Below, in pieces: positions 36,055-44,878 of a DNA stretch of 64,000 bases (the first letter of the stretch is position 1; every line of letters begins with the position of its first letter). The translations under genes were made by a program, and so were the position numbers. Source of the DNA: Mesohalobacter salilacus (GTDB lineage: Bacteria > Bacteroidota > Bacteroidia > Flavobacteriales > Flavobacteriaceae); contig RRZV01000043.1 of assembly GCA_003931895.1 (NCBI GenBank), forward strand, positions 27,858-91,857. Direction: 5' to 3'. The notes under the pieces are model-generated. The model did no database searches. It had not been told where the DNA came from and worked only from the letters and a program-made list of their open reading frames with translations.

Positions 36055-36453
36055 ATGGCTACAATTTTTACAAAAATTATAAATGGCGAAATTCCATCTT
36101 ACAAAGTCGCTGAAAATGACGAATTCATCGCCTTTTTAGACATTAACCCTAATGCTAAAGGACACACACTCTGCGTGCCTAAACAAGAAGTCAATAAGCT
36201 TTTTGATTTAGATGAAGAGACTTACAACAAATTCATGAGTTTTTCCAGACAAGTGGCTTTAGCCTTAAGACAGGTTGTTGATTGCAAACGCATTGGGATG
36301 TCGGTTGTGGGTTTGGAAGTGCCACACGTTCACGTGCACCTTATTCCCATCAATGCGATGAGAGATATGACGTTTCAGCATAAAGTGAAGATGTCTGATG
36401 ATGAGTTTAAAGTTTTGGCTGAAAAAGTGAGAGAGACTTATAATAAATTATAA
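36055..36453 (+). CDS. HIT family protein
   Basis: A 132-aa histidine-triad nucleotide hydrolase/transferase of the Hint type. It begins with IFTKIINGEIPSYKVAE and ends with the HIT motif VPHVHVHLIP (about 98-107), whose central His is the nucleophile. Hint enzymes hydrolyse nucleoside phosphoramidates such as AMP-lysine. It is 4 bp downstream of the acyltransferase gene, so it is cotranscribed, a linkage without an obvious biochemical reason. Confidence 0.95.
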   Translation: MATIFTKIINGEIPSYKVAENDEFIAFLDINPNAKGHTLCVPKQEVNKLFDLDEETYNKFMSFSRQVALALRQVVDCKRIGMSVVGLEVPHVHVHLIPINAMRDMTFQHKVKMSDDEFKVLAEKVRETYNKL

Positions 36454-36465
36454 TTTTTGAATGTT

Positions 36466-36969
36466 TTAAGCATGAGAAAACCTTGTAATTACCGACTTCA
36501 AATCGGGAAATAATTCTAACAAAGTTTGCCGAGAAGGCATCTCAAAATCTTTAAAATCAAAGCCAGGAGAAACTGTGCAACCCACAAGTGAAAAAGACTT
36601 TTCATCTAAGACTTCTGCTGCAAACCAAATTCCACCTTTTACTACATATTGTGGCAATTGGTCTTTTGTAAAATCTCGACCAACAACAATACTTGAATAA
36701 TCTCCAGCTTTTGAAATCATATGGATTTTTACGGGTGAGCCTTCATAAAAATGCCAAATTTCATCTTGTGTTATCCTATGAAAAGCAGAAAACTGATTTG
36801 ATGTCAACAGGAAGTAAATAGATGTTGAATAATTTCTATTTCCTGTATAGTCTTTACCTAAGGATGACTCCAAAATCTCACCTTGACTTCTGTAAGTTTC
36901 TTTAAAATAGCCACCTTCAGGATGTGGTTGAAGATTGAGCTTGTTTATGATGTCTTTGTATGTTGGCAT
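36466..36969 (-). CDS. cupin domain protein (DUF985/cupin_5)
   Basis: A 167-aa cupin. The N-terminal LQPHPEGGYFKETYRS (about 13-28) is the DUF985 signature. The barrel includes YFLLTSNQFSAFHRITQDEI and WHFYEGSPVKIHMIS (His residues of the cupin site), and GCTVSPGFDFKDFEMP closes the domain. The reaction is unknown; distant relatives are sugar epimerase-like. It is convergent with the HIT gene and separate from gap. Confidence 0.88.
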   Translation of the reverse strand: MPTYKDIINKLNLQPHPEGGYFKETYRSQGEILESSLGKDYTGNRNYSTSIYFLLTSNQFSAFHRITQDEIWHFYEGSPVKIHMISKAGDYSSIVVGRDFTKDQLPQYVVKGGIWFAAEVLDEKSFSLVGCTVSPGFDFKDFEMPSRQTLLELFPDLKSVITRFSHA

Positions 36970-37033
36970 GTCGTAGTTTAGGTTTTAGTAAACTAATTTA
37001 CTTCATTATATTTAAACTACAGGTTGAAAAACT

Positions 37034-38479
37034 CTAATAATACGTAAATCGTCTCACTTTGGCGATGTGTTTAGCCAGACGGATGACTTGATGGCTGTAA
37101 CCGTATTCGTTGTCATACCAAACATACAACACACAATTTTTGTCGTGTTCTGAAATGGTAGCGTTACTGTCGAAGATGGCTGGTGCGGCGTTGCCAATGA
37201 TGTCACTAGAGACCATTTCGTTGTTGATGGCATATTTAATTTGTTCAACTAATTCGCCCTCTAAGGCGTAGGTTTTTATACAATTGTTTACGGTTTCAAC
37301 GCTGACATTTGATTTTAAATTGAGGTTTAAAATGGCTAAAGACCCATTTGGCACAGGAACACGTATTGCATTTGAAGTGAGTTTGCCTTCTAACTGAGGC
37401 AATGCTTTGGCAACGGCTTTGCCCGCTCCGGTTTCGGTTATGACCATATTGATGGCAGCAGCGCGTCCACGCCGGTATTTTTTATGCATATTGTCAACCA
37501 AATTTTGGTCGTTGGTGTAGGCGTGAATGGTTTCAAGATGGCCGTTTTCTATCCCAAATGTATCTCCAATAGCTTTTAAAATTGGCGTAATGGCATTGGT
37601 TGTACAAGAAGCTGCAGAAAAAATATGGTGTTGGTCTAAGTCGAATTCGTTTTGGTTTACGCCATGAACAATGTTAGGAACGCCTTTGCCGGGCGCAGTG
37701 AGTAAGACTTTAGACACGCCTTTAGCTTTTAAGTGTCGGCTCAAGGCTTCTTTATCTCGAAATGCACCGGTGTTGTCTAAAATTAATGCTTCATTAATAC
37801 CATAGGTGGTGTAGTTTATTTCTTCTGGAGCTTTAGATGAAATAAGATGAACTGTGGTGCCATTTATAATTAAGGCTTTGTTTTTATAATCAGGAATAAT
37901 AGTACCGTGATATTCACCATGAATGGAGTCGCTTTTTAATAAAGATAAACGTTTGTCAATAATATCGTTAGTGATGTTTCCACGTGTTACAATAGCTCTT
38001 AATCGAAGTTGATTGCCGCTTCCGGTTTTGGTCATCAGTTCGCGGGCTAAGAGGCGACCGATTCTTCCAAATCCATACAAGACCACGTCTTTTGGGGTGA
38101 TATGAGAATGGTATTCAATCCCTATTAGTTTAGAGACTAAAAAATCATTAATGTCTTCGTATTCTTCACTTTCATTTTGAAATTCGTGAGTGAGTTTGCC
38201 AAGGTCTATTTTTGCTGGAGGTGTTTCCATATCGAGAAGTGCTTCAGCAATTTTTAAAGATTCGTAAACACTAATTGGTTTTTCTACAAAAGCGTTTGTA
38301 TAATGGTGAAGGTCTAAAACTTCAGCTACGCTTTTGTTGATAAGTGAATTTCTAAAAAGGACGAGTTCAACAGCGCGGTCAAACCATAAATCTTGTACTG
38401 TTTTGATGAGTTGAGCGGCGGTTTTACTCATTTTAGCCTGCTCTGATAATTGAATATCGATGTGTTGTAATGTAGGCAT
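37034..38479 (-). CDS. gap: glyceraldehyde-3-phosphate dehydrogenase, long form
   Basis: A 481-aa GAPDH. I choose ATG 38479 (MPTLQHIDI); the longer frame begins upstream of the promoter-like element. The NAD-binding motif VVLYGFGRIGRLLARELM does not start until about residue 130, so an N-terminal extension of about 125 residues precedes the usual enzyme. The catalytic cysteine lies in SAASCTTNAITPILK, and WYDNEYGYSHQVIRLAKH is the C-terminal signature. This extended type is known in Bacteroidota and some Gammaproteobacteria, where it is thought to favour gluconeogenesis. The role of the extension is not known to me. It is monocistronic. Confidence 0.93.
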   Translation of the reverse strand: MPTLQHIDIQLSEQAKMSKTAAQLIKTVQDLWFDRAVELVLFRNSLINKSVAEVLDLHHYTNAFVEKPISVYESLKIAEALLDMETPPAKIDLGKLTHEFQNESEEYEDINDFLVSKLIGIEYHSHITPKDVVLYGFGRIGRLLARELMTKTGSGNQLRLRAIVTRGNITNDIIDKRLSLLKSDSIHGEYHGTIIPDYKNKALIINGTTVHLISSKAPEEINYTTYGINEALILDNTGAFRDKEALSRHLKAKGVSKVLLTAPGKGVPNIVHGVNQNEFDLDQHHIFSAASCTTNAITPILKAIGDTFGIENGHLETIHAYTNDQNLVDNMHKKYRRGRAAAINMVITETGAGKAVAKALPQLEGKLTSNAIRVPVPNGSLAILNLNLKSNVSVETVNNCIKTYALEGELVEQIKYAINNEMVSSDIIGNAAPAIFDSNATISEHDKNCVLYVWYDNEYGYSHQVIRLAKHIAKVRRFTYY

Positions 38480-38826
38480 GTTTGAATTTTTTTGCAAAAA
38501 TATCAAACTAAATCGTTTTCGTAAAATGAAATAAGGAATATATTTAAAAATAAATGAGAATTCCTAAAGTCTTTTGCTTTAACAAAAAATTAGTTCATCT
38601 TTAAAACCTCTATTTTATAGGATTTTGCCTATTATCAAAAAAAATAAGTTTAATGATAGTTTTACCTTTAATTTTATAAAAAACTTACTTGTTTAGCGAT
38701 AGTAAACTTATGATAGGAATGCCAATTTCTGGATATTGAGATAAAACATAAGATTTTAACTTATTAGTTTGGTCTAAGTAAATCAGGTTTCGAGAAATTG
38801 AATTAAGTCTAATCTATAGAAAAAAC
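38480..38826. other. 347-bp intergenic region upstream of gap
   Basis: No gene is visible. It is very AT-rich, with the gap promoter element at 38495-38502 and several short stop-rich frames. I see no convincing terminator hairpin for lysS transcription or any long repeat. Confidence 0.6.
38495..38502 (-). promoter_or_regulatory. -7 promoter element TATTTTTG for gap
   Basis: An exact TAnnTTTG match on the minus strand, 15 bp upstream of ATG 38479. It supports that ATG over the longer reading frame, which would place the start inside this element. Confidence 0.5.
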
Positions 38827-40521
38827 TTAATCTAATTTTCTTAAAAACAAGCCTTCATCTGTTTTATCAACAGTAGCTAACTCTTTAGCTCGCAAGCCTT
38901 TTAAAGCTTTATCCCATTTTTTGTTAGATAAACCGCTCTCAGCTTTGGCTTTATTTAGTTCTATAATTTCAAAACTTTTCAAGAGTTCAATAATGTTTTT
39001 TTCTTCGGCCGAAAGTTCTACTTTTTTCTTTTCAGGTTTCATTTGTGGGAAGAACAACACTTCTTGAATAGAAGGGTTGTTAGTTAAAAACATGATGAGT
39101 CTGTCCATTCCTATCCCGAGACCAGAGGTTGGTGGCATACCGTATTCTAAAGCACGCAAGAAGTCATTATCTATAAATTCTGTAGCTTCTTCGTCTCCTT
39201 TTTTAGACAGTTTTAATTGTTCTTCAAAACGCTCTCTTTGGTCAATTGGGTCGTTGAGCTCTGAGTAAGCATTGGCAATTTCTTTGCCGCAAACCATCAG
39301 TTCAAAACGTTCAGTAAGCTCTGGATTATCACGGTGACTTTTACACAACGGACTCATTTCTTTAGGATAGTCTTTAATAAATGTAGGTTGAATAAAATGG
39401 GGTTCGCATTTTTCGCCAAATATTTCATCAATTAATTTGCCTTTGCCCATACTGTCATCTATTTCAATGTTCATATCTAAGCAGGCCTGTCTTAATTCAG
39501 TTTCTGATTTTCCAGTGATATCAAAGCTAGTGTATTCTTTAATGGCGTCAGTCATTGTAATGCGTTTATAAGGCGCCTTCCAATTTATAACTTGTTCACC
39601 AAAAGTTGATTTTGATGTGCCATTAACAGCTGTAGCGACATGTTCTAATAGTTTTTCAGTCATGTCCATCATCCAGTTATAATCTTTGTAAGCCACATAA
39701 ATTTCCATCATTGTAAATTCTGGATTATGTGTGCGATCCATACCTTCGTTTCGGAATGTTTTTGCAAATTCATAAACCCCATCAAAACCTCCGACAATTA
39801 GTCGTTTCAGGTAGAGTTCGCAAGCAATTCTCATATAAAGTGGAACATCTAAAGCATTGTGATGGGTTACGAAAGGGCGAGCAGCGGCACCTCCAGGAAT
39901 GGGTTGTAAAATTGGTGTTTCCACTTCAAAATAACCTCGATCGTTAAAAAACTGCCGCATGGCTTTGAACATTAAACTTCGTTTTTCAAATACACTTTTG
40001 ACGTTTGCATTGACAACTAAATCAGCGTAACGTTGTCTGTAACGTTGTTCTTCATCAGTAAAACCATCGTATTCTTTACCTTCTTTGTCTTTTTTAGGTA
40101 GAGGCAAAGGTTTTAAAGCTTTGCTCAATAGTTCAAAATCTTTGACCATTACAGTCATTTCGCCGACCTTGGTTTTAAATAATTCGCCTGTTATATGAAT
40201 AAAATCACCTATATCAAGTAACTTTTTATAGACATCATTATATTTTGATTTATCTTCACCGGTGCAGATTTCGTCACGATTAAAATAGACTTGAATACGA
40301 CCCTCAGCATCTTGAAGTTCGGCAAAGGATGCCTTACCCTGAATTCGTCTTGACATTAATCGCCCAGCAATCTTTACAGATTTACCTTCAACAAAATTTG
40401 ACTTGATGTCACCAGTATGTGAATCAATATCAACTTCATGAGCTGGATAAGGATTTATACCATTTGATTTAAGCTGAGCTAATTTTTCTCGTCTTACGCG
40501 TTCTTGTTCAGATAATGCCAT
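38827..40521 (-). CDS. lysS: lysyl-tRNA synthetase, class II
   Basis: Charges tRNA-Lys. An N-terminal OB-fold anticodon-binding domain (about 55-150: VKIAGRLMSRRIQGKASFAE) is followed by the class II core: motif 1 near FFNDRGYFEVETPILQPIPG, motif 2 FRNEGMDRTHNPEFTMMEIY, and motif 3 GLGIGMDRLIM. About 70 residues follow motif 3 (KKWDKALKGLRAKE region), an extension beyond the E. coli length that is usual in Bacteroidota. The promoter TATCTTTG lies just upstream. Confidence 0.96.
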   Translation of the reverse strand: MALSEQERVRREKLAQLKSNGINPYPAHEVDIDSHTGDIKSNFVEGKSVKIAGRLMSRRIQGKASFAELQDAEGRIQVYFNRDEICTGEDKSKYNDVYKKLLDIGDFIHITGELFKTKVGEMTVMVKDFELLSKALKPLPLPKKDKEGKEYDGFTDEEQRYRQRYADLVVNANVKSVFEKRSLMFKAMRQFFNDRGYFEVETPILQPIPGGAAARPFVTHHNALDVPLYMRIACELYLKRLIVGGFDGVYEFAKTFRNEGMDRTHNPEFTMMEIYVAYKDYNWMMDMTEKLLEHVATAVNGTSKSTFGEQVINWKAPYKRITMTDAIKEYTSFDITGKSETELRQACLDMNIEIDDSMGKGKLIDEIFGEKCEPHFIQPTFIKDYPKEMSPLCKSHRDNPELTERFELMVCGKEIANAYSELNDPIDQRERFEEQLKLSKKGDEEATEFIDNDFLRALEYGMPPTSGLGIGMDRLIMFLTNNPSIQEVLFFPQMKPEKKKVELSAEEKNIIELLKSFEIIELNKAKAESGLSNKKWDKALKGLRAKELATVDKTDEGLFLRKLD

Positions 40522-40544
40522 GTATAATAAAAATTTGGAAAATG

Positions 40545-40552
40545 CAAAGATA
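40545..40552 (-). promoter_or_regulatory. -7 promoter element TATCTTTG for lysS
   Basis: An exact TAnnTTTG match on the minus strand, 23 bp upstream of the lysS ATG. A short inverted repeat (CAGAAAAT at 40562-40569, ATTTTCTG at 40576-40583) lies just behind it, next to the stop of the DUF3108 gene. Confidence 0.5.
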
Positions 40553-40586
40553 AGGTGTTTTCAGAAAATAGAGACATTTTCTGACT

Positions 40587-41375
40587 TTACATCATAATCT
40601 TAAAAGGATGCTTCAGACCTTTAAAATTATTGAGTTTTGCAGTTAAAGAACCAACAGCTAGATCAGCTTTGATTTGGATGGGGATTTTATTTTTATCATC
40701 AGAAATCCAGACAGTTACACTTTCTTGTTCTTCGAAAACGCGACCAGATTTGACATAAGGTCTAAATATGAGGCATTTCACTTTACCAAATTTGGTTTCA
40801 ATGACTTCTCGACCTAGAAATTTGGTTTTAAAATCAAAGTTTTGCTCGTCAAAAAACATATTGAGATTATACTCATCACCTTGTTTAAGTTCCTCATTTT
40901 TAACTTGATTTCTAAGGTGATAAAGGGCAGACAACATGTCTTGTGTTTTGTCTGTGAACTTGTGTTTATGTACAGTGTCGTATTTATAATCATGAACTGT
41001 TGCTGTGTTTTGGCTATGATCAAAACGAATCATTTTATTTTTTGTATAGCCACCTTCAGATAAATCTCTGATAAACTTGTAGGGTTTGACCTGTTGGGTG
41101 TCTACATATGTTTCATATCGGTCTCTAACTTTAAAAAATACATCGAGAAGACCTGTTGATTTACCATAGCCCTTAATGTGATAAACAGTTTTACCATCTA
41201 ATTTGTCGAGTTTAACCTCTAAGCTTGCTTCGCTAGCATTGAACCAACCGTATTTAACTTTGTAATCTAACCACTCTCCTTCTTGAAACGCTTTTTCTTG
41301 AGCTTTACTACTGGTAATAGTCAGTACTATAATAAGTAATAAAAAATATAGTCTATAAGGCATACAATTTTTCAT
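40587..41375 (-). CDS. DUF3108 domain-containing exported protein
   Basis: A 262-aa exported protein with signal peptide MPYRLYFLLLIIVLTITSSKAQ region. The mature part is a beta-rich DUF3108 domain: GEWLDYKVKYGWFNASEASL (about 27-46), YHIKGYGKSTGLLDVFFKVRD, KCLIFRPYVKSGRVFEEQES and VTVWISDDKNKIPIQIKADL. In Bacteroidota such proteins are periplasmic and of unknown role. It is monocistronic, with a TAATTTTG -7 element at 41383-41390 upstream. Confidence 0.88.
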   Translation of the reverse strand: MKNCMPYRLYFLLLIIVLTITSSKAQEKAFQEGEWLDYKVKYGWFNASEASLEVKLDKLDGKTVYHIKGYGKSTGLLDVFFKVRDRYETYVDTQQVKPYKFIRDLSEGGYTKNKMIRFDHSQNTATVHDYKYDTVHKHKFTDKTQDMLSALYHLRNQVKNEELKQGDEYNLNMFFDEQNFDFKTKFLGREVIETKFGKVKCLIFRPYVKSGRVFEEQESVTVWISDDKNKIPIQIKADLAVGSLTAKLNNFKGLKHPFKIMM

Positions 41376-41382
41376 GTTAAAG

Positions 41383-41390
41383 CAAAATTA
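41383..41390 (-). promoter_or_regulatory. -7 promoter element TAATTTTG
   Basis: An exact TAnnTTTG match on the minus strand, 7 bp upstream of the DUF3108 gene's annotated ATG. That implies a very short leader, or use of a downstream start such as the second Met (MPYRLYF). Confidence 0.4.
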
Positions 41391-41451
41391 TAAATATAAT
41401 TAAGCAAAAAGCTAAATATTGTGAAATCTTTAGATTAATAAATTTGTTAGT

Positions 41452-43248
41452 TTATAAAAGTCCAAAATACCATGGAATCACAAAGCTTGAGGTTAACCAG
41501 AAACTAAGATTAAGTAAAATGCCAACTTTAAAAAAGTCTTTAAAACGATATTGACCAGCACTGTATACCATAGTGTTGGTCTGGTAGCCAATTGGCGTCA
41601 TAAAGGTAGCCGATGCGGCGAGCATAATGGTGATTAAAAAAGGTATGGGGCTAGCCTCTAATGTTGTAGCAATAGCAATTGCAATAGGCGCCATCAATGC
41701 TGCAGAAGCATTGTTGGACATGATTTCTGTTAGTAAAGAGGTTGAAATATAAAGTCCAGAAATAACCGCAATAACACCCATTGGGCTTAGCTGATTGACC
41801 ATAAATTGCGCAATCATTATATCTAGTTCAGTTTTATCTATGGCTAAGCCCAAACTTAGTGCACCAGCTAATAGAAATATAATTTTCCAGTTAATAGCCT
41901 TATACACATCTTTCATTTTTAAAACCTTAGTGAGTACTAAAATTGTAACAGCGGCTATGGCTCCGGTTAAAATATCTATGATGTTCAAAGCAGCTAGACT
42001 TACCATAATAAAAATTAAACTGACAACGGTAATAAACTTAGGCTTATTAAAATCTGTAAGATGGTCTGCTGAAAGCAAAACAAAAGGGGCGTCTTGTTGG
42101 GCTTCTTTGTTTTTTAAAGTTTTGATGTAATGTGATTTTACTTCTGCTAAAATCACATCGCCAGCATGAAGTTTGATATCGTAAAGATCATCCTGCATAA
42201 TGTTTTCTCTGTGCTTAATTGCTAGAGGCATAGCCCTGTATCTTCTTCTAAAGTCAAGTTCTTTTAGCGTCTTGCCGTGAATTTCAGAAGAGGAGGTGAT
42301 GACCATCTCTACAAGAGCAGAATTTTTACCTGTTAAATCATCTTCTCCAATTTTTAATGGAGATACAGAAAATGACTTAGCCTTTCCTTTTAATGATTTG
42401 ATTTTATCTACATGACACTTCACTTTAAGAACATCATTTGCATTTAAAATAAAATCACCTTGTGGAAGAGTAAAAGTTTCTCCATTACGTTTCACTTCAA
42501 TAATGTCCATTTCAAATTCTTTGACCAACTCAGAGTCCATGATTTTGACCTCTACTGAATTTGAGCCAGGCAATAATTCAATTTCAGTTATATACTGATT
42601 AAAATCAAATGATTTTTTTAAAGTTTTTTTTGAACGATTACTGGGAAGTAATTTAATACCTAAAATTGACATGTAAGCAACTCCTATTACTAATAAAATT
42701 GCAGCTATTGGTGTCATGCTAAACATGCTAATCCCATCTATTCCGCTTTCTTCAGCTATACCACTTACAAGAATATTGGTAGATGTACCTATTAAAGTAC
42801 ACATGCCGCCAAAAATTGAAGCAAAAGATAGTGGAATGAGCATTTTTGATGGATCTTGGCCAGAAGTATGTGCAATTTGAATCACCACAGGGATAAACAT
42901 GGCTACAATTGGTGTATTATTTATGAAGGCTGAAATGACTGCAATCAAAAGCATCATTAATAGCATACCAGTATTAAATTTATATCTAAATAAATGGGAT
43001 AAGCGATGAGCTAAAACCTGTAAAGCTCCCGTTTTCAGCAATGCTGCACTTAATACAAACATAAAAGCAACGGTGATAGTAGCTTTATTGCTAAAACCTT
43101 TTATTCCTTCTTGAGGCGTGAGTACACCTGTAAGAATTAAACTTATTAAAATTAAAATTGCTACCAAATCTATAGGTAAGGCTTCGGTAGCAAACAGTAT
43201 TATCGCTAATACAATAATGATTAATGTAATAATTGCTGCTGTAGTCAT
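41452..43248 (-). CDS. SLC13-family permease with two RCK_C/TrkA_C domains
   Basis: A 598-aa carrier. DASS-type membrane halves flank a cytoplasmic region of about 200 residues (about 210-400) that carries two TrkA_C-like domains (SNSVEVKIMDSELVKEFEMD and SSSEIHGKTLKELDFRRRYR). Transport signatures are AFINNTPIVAMFIPVVIQIA and MSNNASAALMAPIAIAIATT. Relatives carry sulfate, or other anions with sodium. The TrkA_C domains suggest gating by a small ligand. It differs in architecture from the DASS carrier at 4486-5952. The -7 element TATATTTG is at 43265-43272. Confidence 0.88.
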   Translation of the reverse strand: MTTAAIITLIIIVLAIILFATEALPIDLVAILILISLILTGVLTPQEGIKGFSNKATITVAFMFVLSAALLKTGALQVLAHRLSHLFRYKFNTGMLLMMLLIAVISAFINNTPIVAMFIPVVIQIAHTSGQDPSKMLIPLSFASIFGGMCTLIGTSTNILVSGIAEESGIDGISMFSMTPIAAILLVIGVAYMSILGIKLLPSNRSKKTLKKSFDFNQYITEIELLPGSNSVEVKIMDSELVKEFEMDIIEVKRNGETFTLPQGDFILNANDVLKVKCHVDKIKSLKGKAKSFSVSPLKIGEDDLTGKNSALVEMVITSSSEIHGKTLKELDFRRRYRAMPLAIKHRENIMQDDLYDIKLHAGDVILAEVKSHYIKTLKNKEAQQDAPFVLLSADHLTDFNKPKFITVVSLIFIMVSLAALNIIDILTGAIAAVTILVLTKVLKMKDVYKAINWKIIFLLAGALSLGLAIDKTELDIMIAQFMVNQLSPMGVIAVISGLYISTSLLTEIMSNNASAALMAPIAIAIATTLEASPIPFLITIMLAASATFMTPIGYQTNTMVYSAGQYRFKDFFKVGILLNLSFWLTSSFVIPWYFGLL

Positions 43249-43264
43249 AGTTTATAAAACTGGG

Positions 43265-43272
43265 CAAATATA
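43265..43272 (-). promoter_or_regulatory. -7 promoter element TATATTTG
   Basis: An exact TAnnTTTG match on the minus strand, 16 bp upstream of the SLC13 permease start. Confidence 0.5.
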
Positions 43273-43287
43273 TTAATTCCTACTAAA

Positions 43288-43737
43288 TTAGTAGGTATTA
43301 GTTTGACTACTTTTTTTAAGCTTTTGAAAATAAAAAGCCGGGATTAAAATAATAACTAATAAAGGCTGTATTAAAAATCGTCTGATATAAAACAAAACCA
43401 TATAATCTTTAGGTTGAATATTTGAAGAAACAAACCAAAACAAAAACAACCCTACAACAAATAAAAAGCAATACAGTAAAACACTAAATTTAATATAGTA
43501 CATGTTTCTAAACGCGACCCAAATTATCGCTATAGAAAGTATACTATTCAATAAAAATCTAAACCCTAGGTTTAAGTTGTAAAACCAAAAATTTAAGTTT
43601 GGAAACTTCATGTTCTGAAAATCAGAATCATAAAAAGTGATAAGAGGGTCGTGAAAAAGTGTATTTTCAAAAAATCTAATACACACCAAACCTGTAATAG
43701 CTAAAACAAAAACCAGTATTTTTAGATATAGCTTCAT
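43288..43737 (-). CDS. exosortase F system-associated membrane protein
   Basis: A 149-aa inner-membrane protein with about four hydrophobic segments. It has charged or aromatic loops (FENTLFHDPLITFYDSDF, about 24-41) in the position seen in the small protein family always encoded beside XrtF. Its start overlaps the xrtF stop by 4 bp, so the two are translationally coupled. The role is unknown; it may help the exosortase or present its substrate. Confidence 0.85.
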   Translation of the reverse strand: MKLYLKILVFVLAITGLVCIRFFENTLFHDPLITFYDSDFQNMKFPNLNFWFYNLNLGFRFLLNSILSIAIIWVAFRNMYYIKFSVLLYCFLFVVGLFLFWFVSSNIQPKDYMVLFYIRRFLIQPLLVIILIPAFYFQKLKKSSQTNTY

Positions 43738-44285
43738 GCTGGTTTTTTCTTTTTATATCTTTTAACCCAGTAGAGCCATAAGAGAAAAACAACTCCGTAA
43801 ATAAATAACGGAAATAAAACTTGATGCATAAAGTCACCATATTTTGGATAAAAATAAAGACCAAGTGTAAGTAAAACTATTCTTATAAGGTTTAAAACAT
43901 AAATCAATAACCCGCCAATTAAAATAAAAACTGCGGTTTCTTTAAATCCTTTACTGAAGGCTAATATAAATGCTAAAAACAGTATAATAACACTTATGCT
44001 ATTACAGCCTTCGATAATGCGAGCGACATATTGATCTTTTACAGCTAAAAGCATAGAAGGGTTGTTGGGATGCTTGACAATGTAGGTTTCATAGCCCAAA
44101 GCATCTATTAACGCATAGCTTTGCTGAGCAACCTGATGTGTGATGTAGTCAGGATAAAATTGGTCTGAAGGGAAATACTTTAAATAGGCTTGATATGTAA
44201 GAGCTAAAATTAAATAACTGCCAAAAAACACCACTAAAAATTTGATGACGGCTTTATTCTTTTTTATGATTTTTTTCAAACCCAT
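43734..44285 (-). CDS. xrtF: exosortase family protein XrtF
   Basis: A 183-aa polytopic membrane transpeptidase of the exosortase/archaeosortase type. The catalytic Cys is in IIEGCNSISVIILF (about 87-100), the Arg in LNLIRIVLL (about 131-139), and the His in GDFMHQVLFPL (about 150-160), the expected C-R-H set. Exosortases cut and transfer proteins with a C-terminal sorting helix to a surface glycan or lipid. In this window the only partner is the 4-bp-overlapping associated protein; no candidate target with a PEP-CTERM-like tail and no glycan cluster is next to it. Confidence 0.92.
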   Translation of the reverse strand: MGLKKIIKKNKAVIKFLVVFFGSYLILALTYQAYLKYFPSDQFYPDYITHQVAQQSYALIDALGYETYIVKHPNNPSMLLAVKDQYVARIIEGCNSISVIILFLAFILAFSKGFKETAVFILIGGLLIYVLNLIRIVLLTLGLYFYPKYGDFMHQVLFPLFIYGVVFLLWLYWVKRYKKKKPA

Positions 44286-44349
44286 TATAACTGTTATAAT
44301 TTAACAAAGTTATATAAATACCAATCAACATCAATTAGCTTATAATAAA

Positions 44350-44357
44350 TACTTTTG
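44350..44357 (+). promoter_or_regulatory. -7 promoter element TACTTTTG
   Basis: An exact TAnnTTTG match, 14 bp before the GAF-domain gene's ATG. Confidence 0.5.
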
Positions 44358-44371
44358 AAAAAAAACCTGAA

Positions 44372-44863
44372 ATGAATAATTCAAAACTAATAGAACAATC
44401 TTTTACAATACTTGATGATAAAAACCTTAGCTTTTTTCAACGACTAAAAAAAGTTTGTGATTTATTACAGCAAGAAAAGAATAGTTATGATTGGGTAGGC
44501 TTCTACTTTGCCAAACATTCAGAAAAAACATTACATCTAGGTCCATTTGCTGGAGAGCCTACAGACCATAAAGTTATTCCTTTTGGGAAAGGCATTTGTG
44601 GACAAGTCGCTGAAAGTAATAAGAATTTTCTAGTTGAAGACGTCAACGCTCAGGATAATTATATAGCTTGTAGCTTAAATGTTAAATCCGAAATTGTTGT
44701 GTCTTTGTTTGTCAATGACCAAAATATTGGTCAAATTGATATAGATTCTAATACAGCCAACGCTTTCTCTAAAGATGATGAAGCTTTATTAGAAAGCATA
44801 AATAAAATGATAGCCCAAGTCATTGATAAAGAAAACATTCAGATTTTAGATTTAATTGAGTAG
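44372..44863 (+). CDS. GAF domain protein, free methionine-(R)-sulfoxide reductase-like
   Basis: A 163-aa single-GAF protein. GKGICGQVAE and DNYIACSLNVKSEIVV are the two cysteine-containing blocks of fRMsr enzymes (E. coli YebR-type), in which the IAC cysteine is catalytic. DQNIGQIDIDS closes the pocket. YDWVGFYFA at the start is also typical. It should reduce free methionine-R-sulfoxide. I see two of the three cysteines found in the E. coli and yeast enzymes, so the recycling disulfide may differ. It is divergent from xrtF and convergent with the DUF3078 gene. Confidence 0.8.
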   Translation: MNNSKLIEQSFTILDDKNLSFFQRLKKVCDLLQQEKNSYDWVGFYFAKHSEKTLHLGPFAGEPTDHKVIPFGKGICGQVAESNKNFLVEDVNAQDNYIACSLNVKSEIVVSLFVNDQNIGQIDIDSNTANAFSKDDEALLESINKMIAQVIDKENIQILDLIE

Positions 44864-44878
44864 AAGTATAAGATTTAC

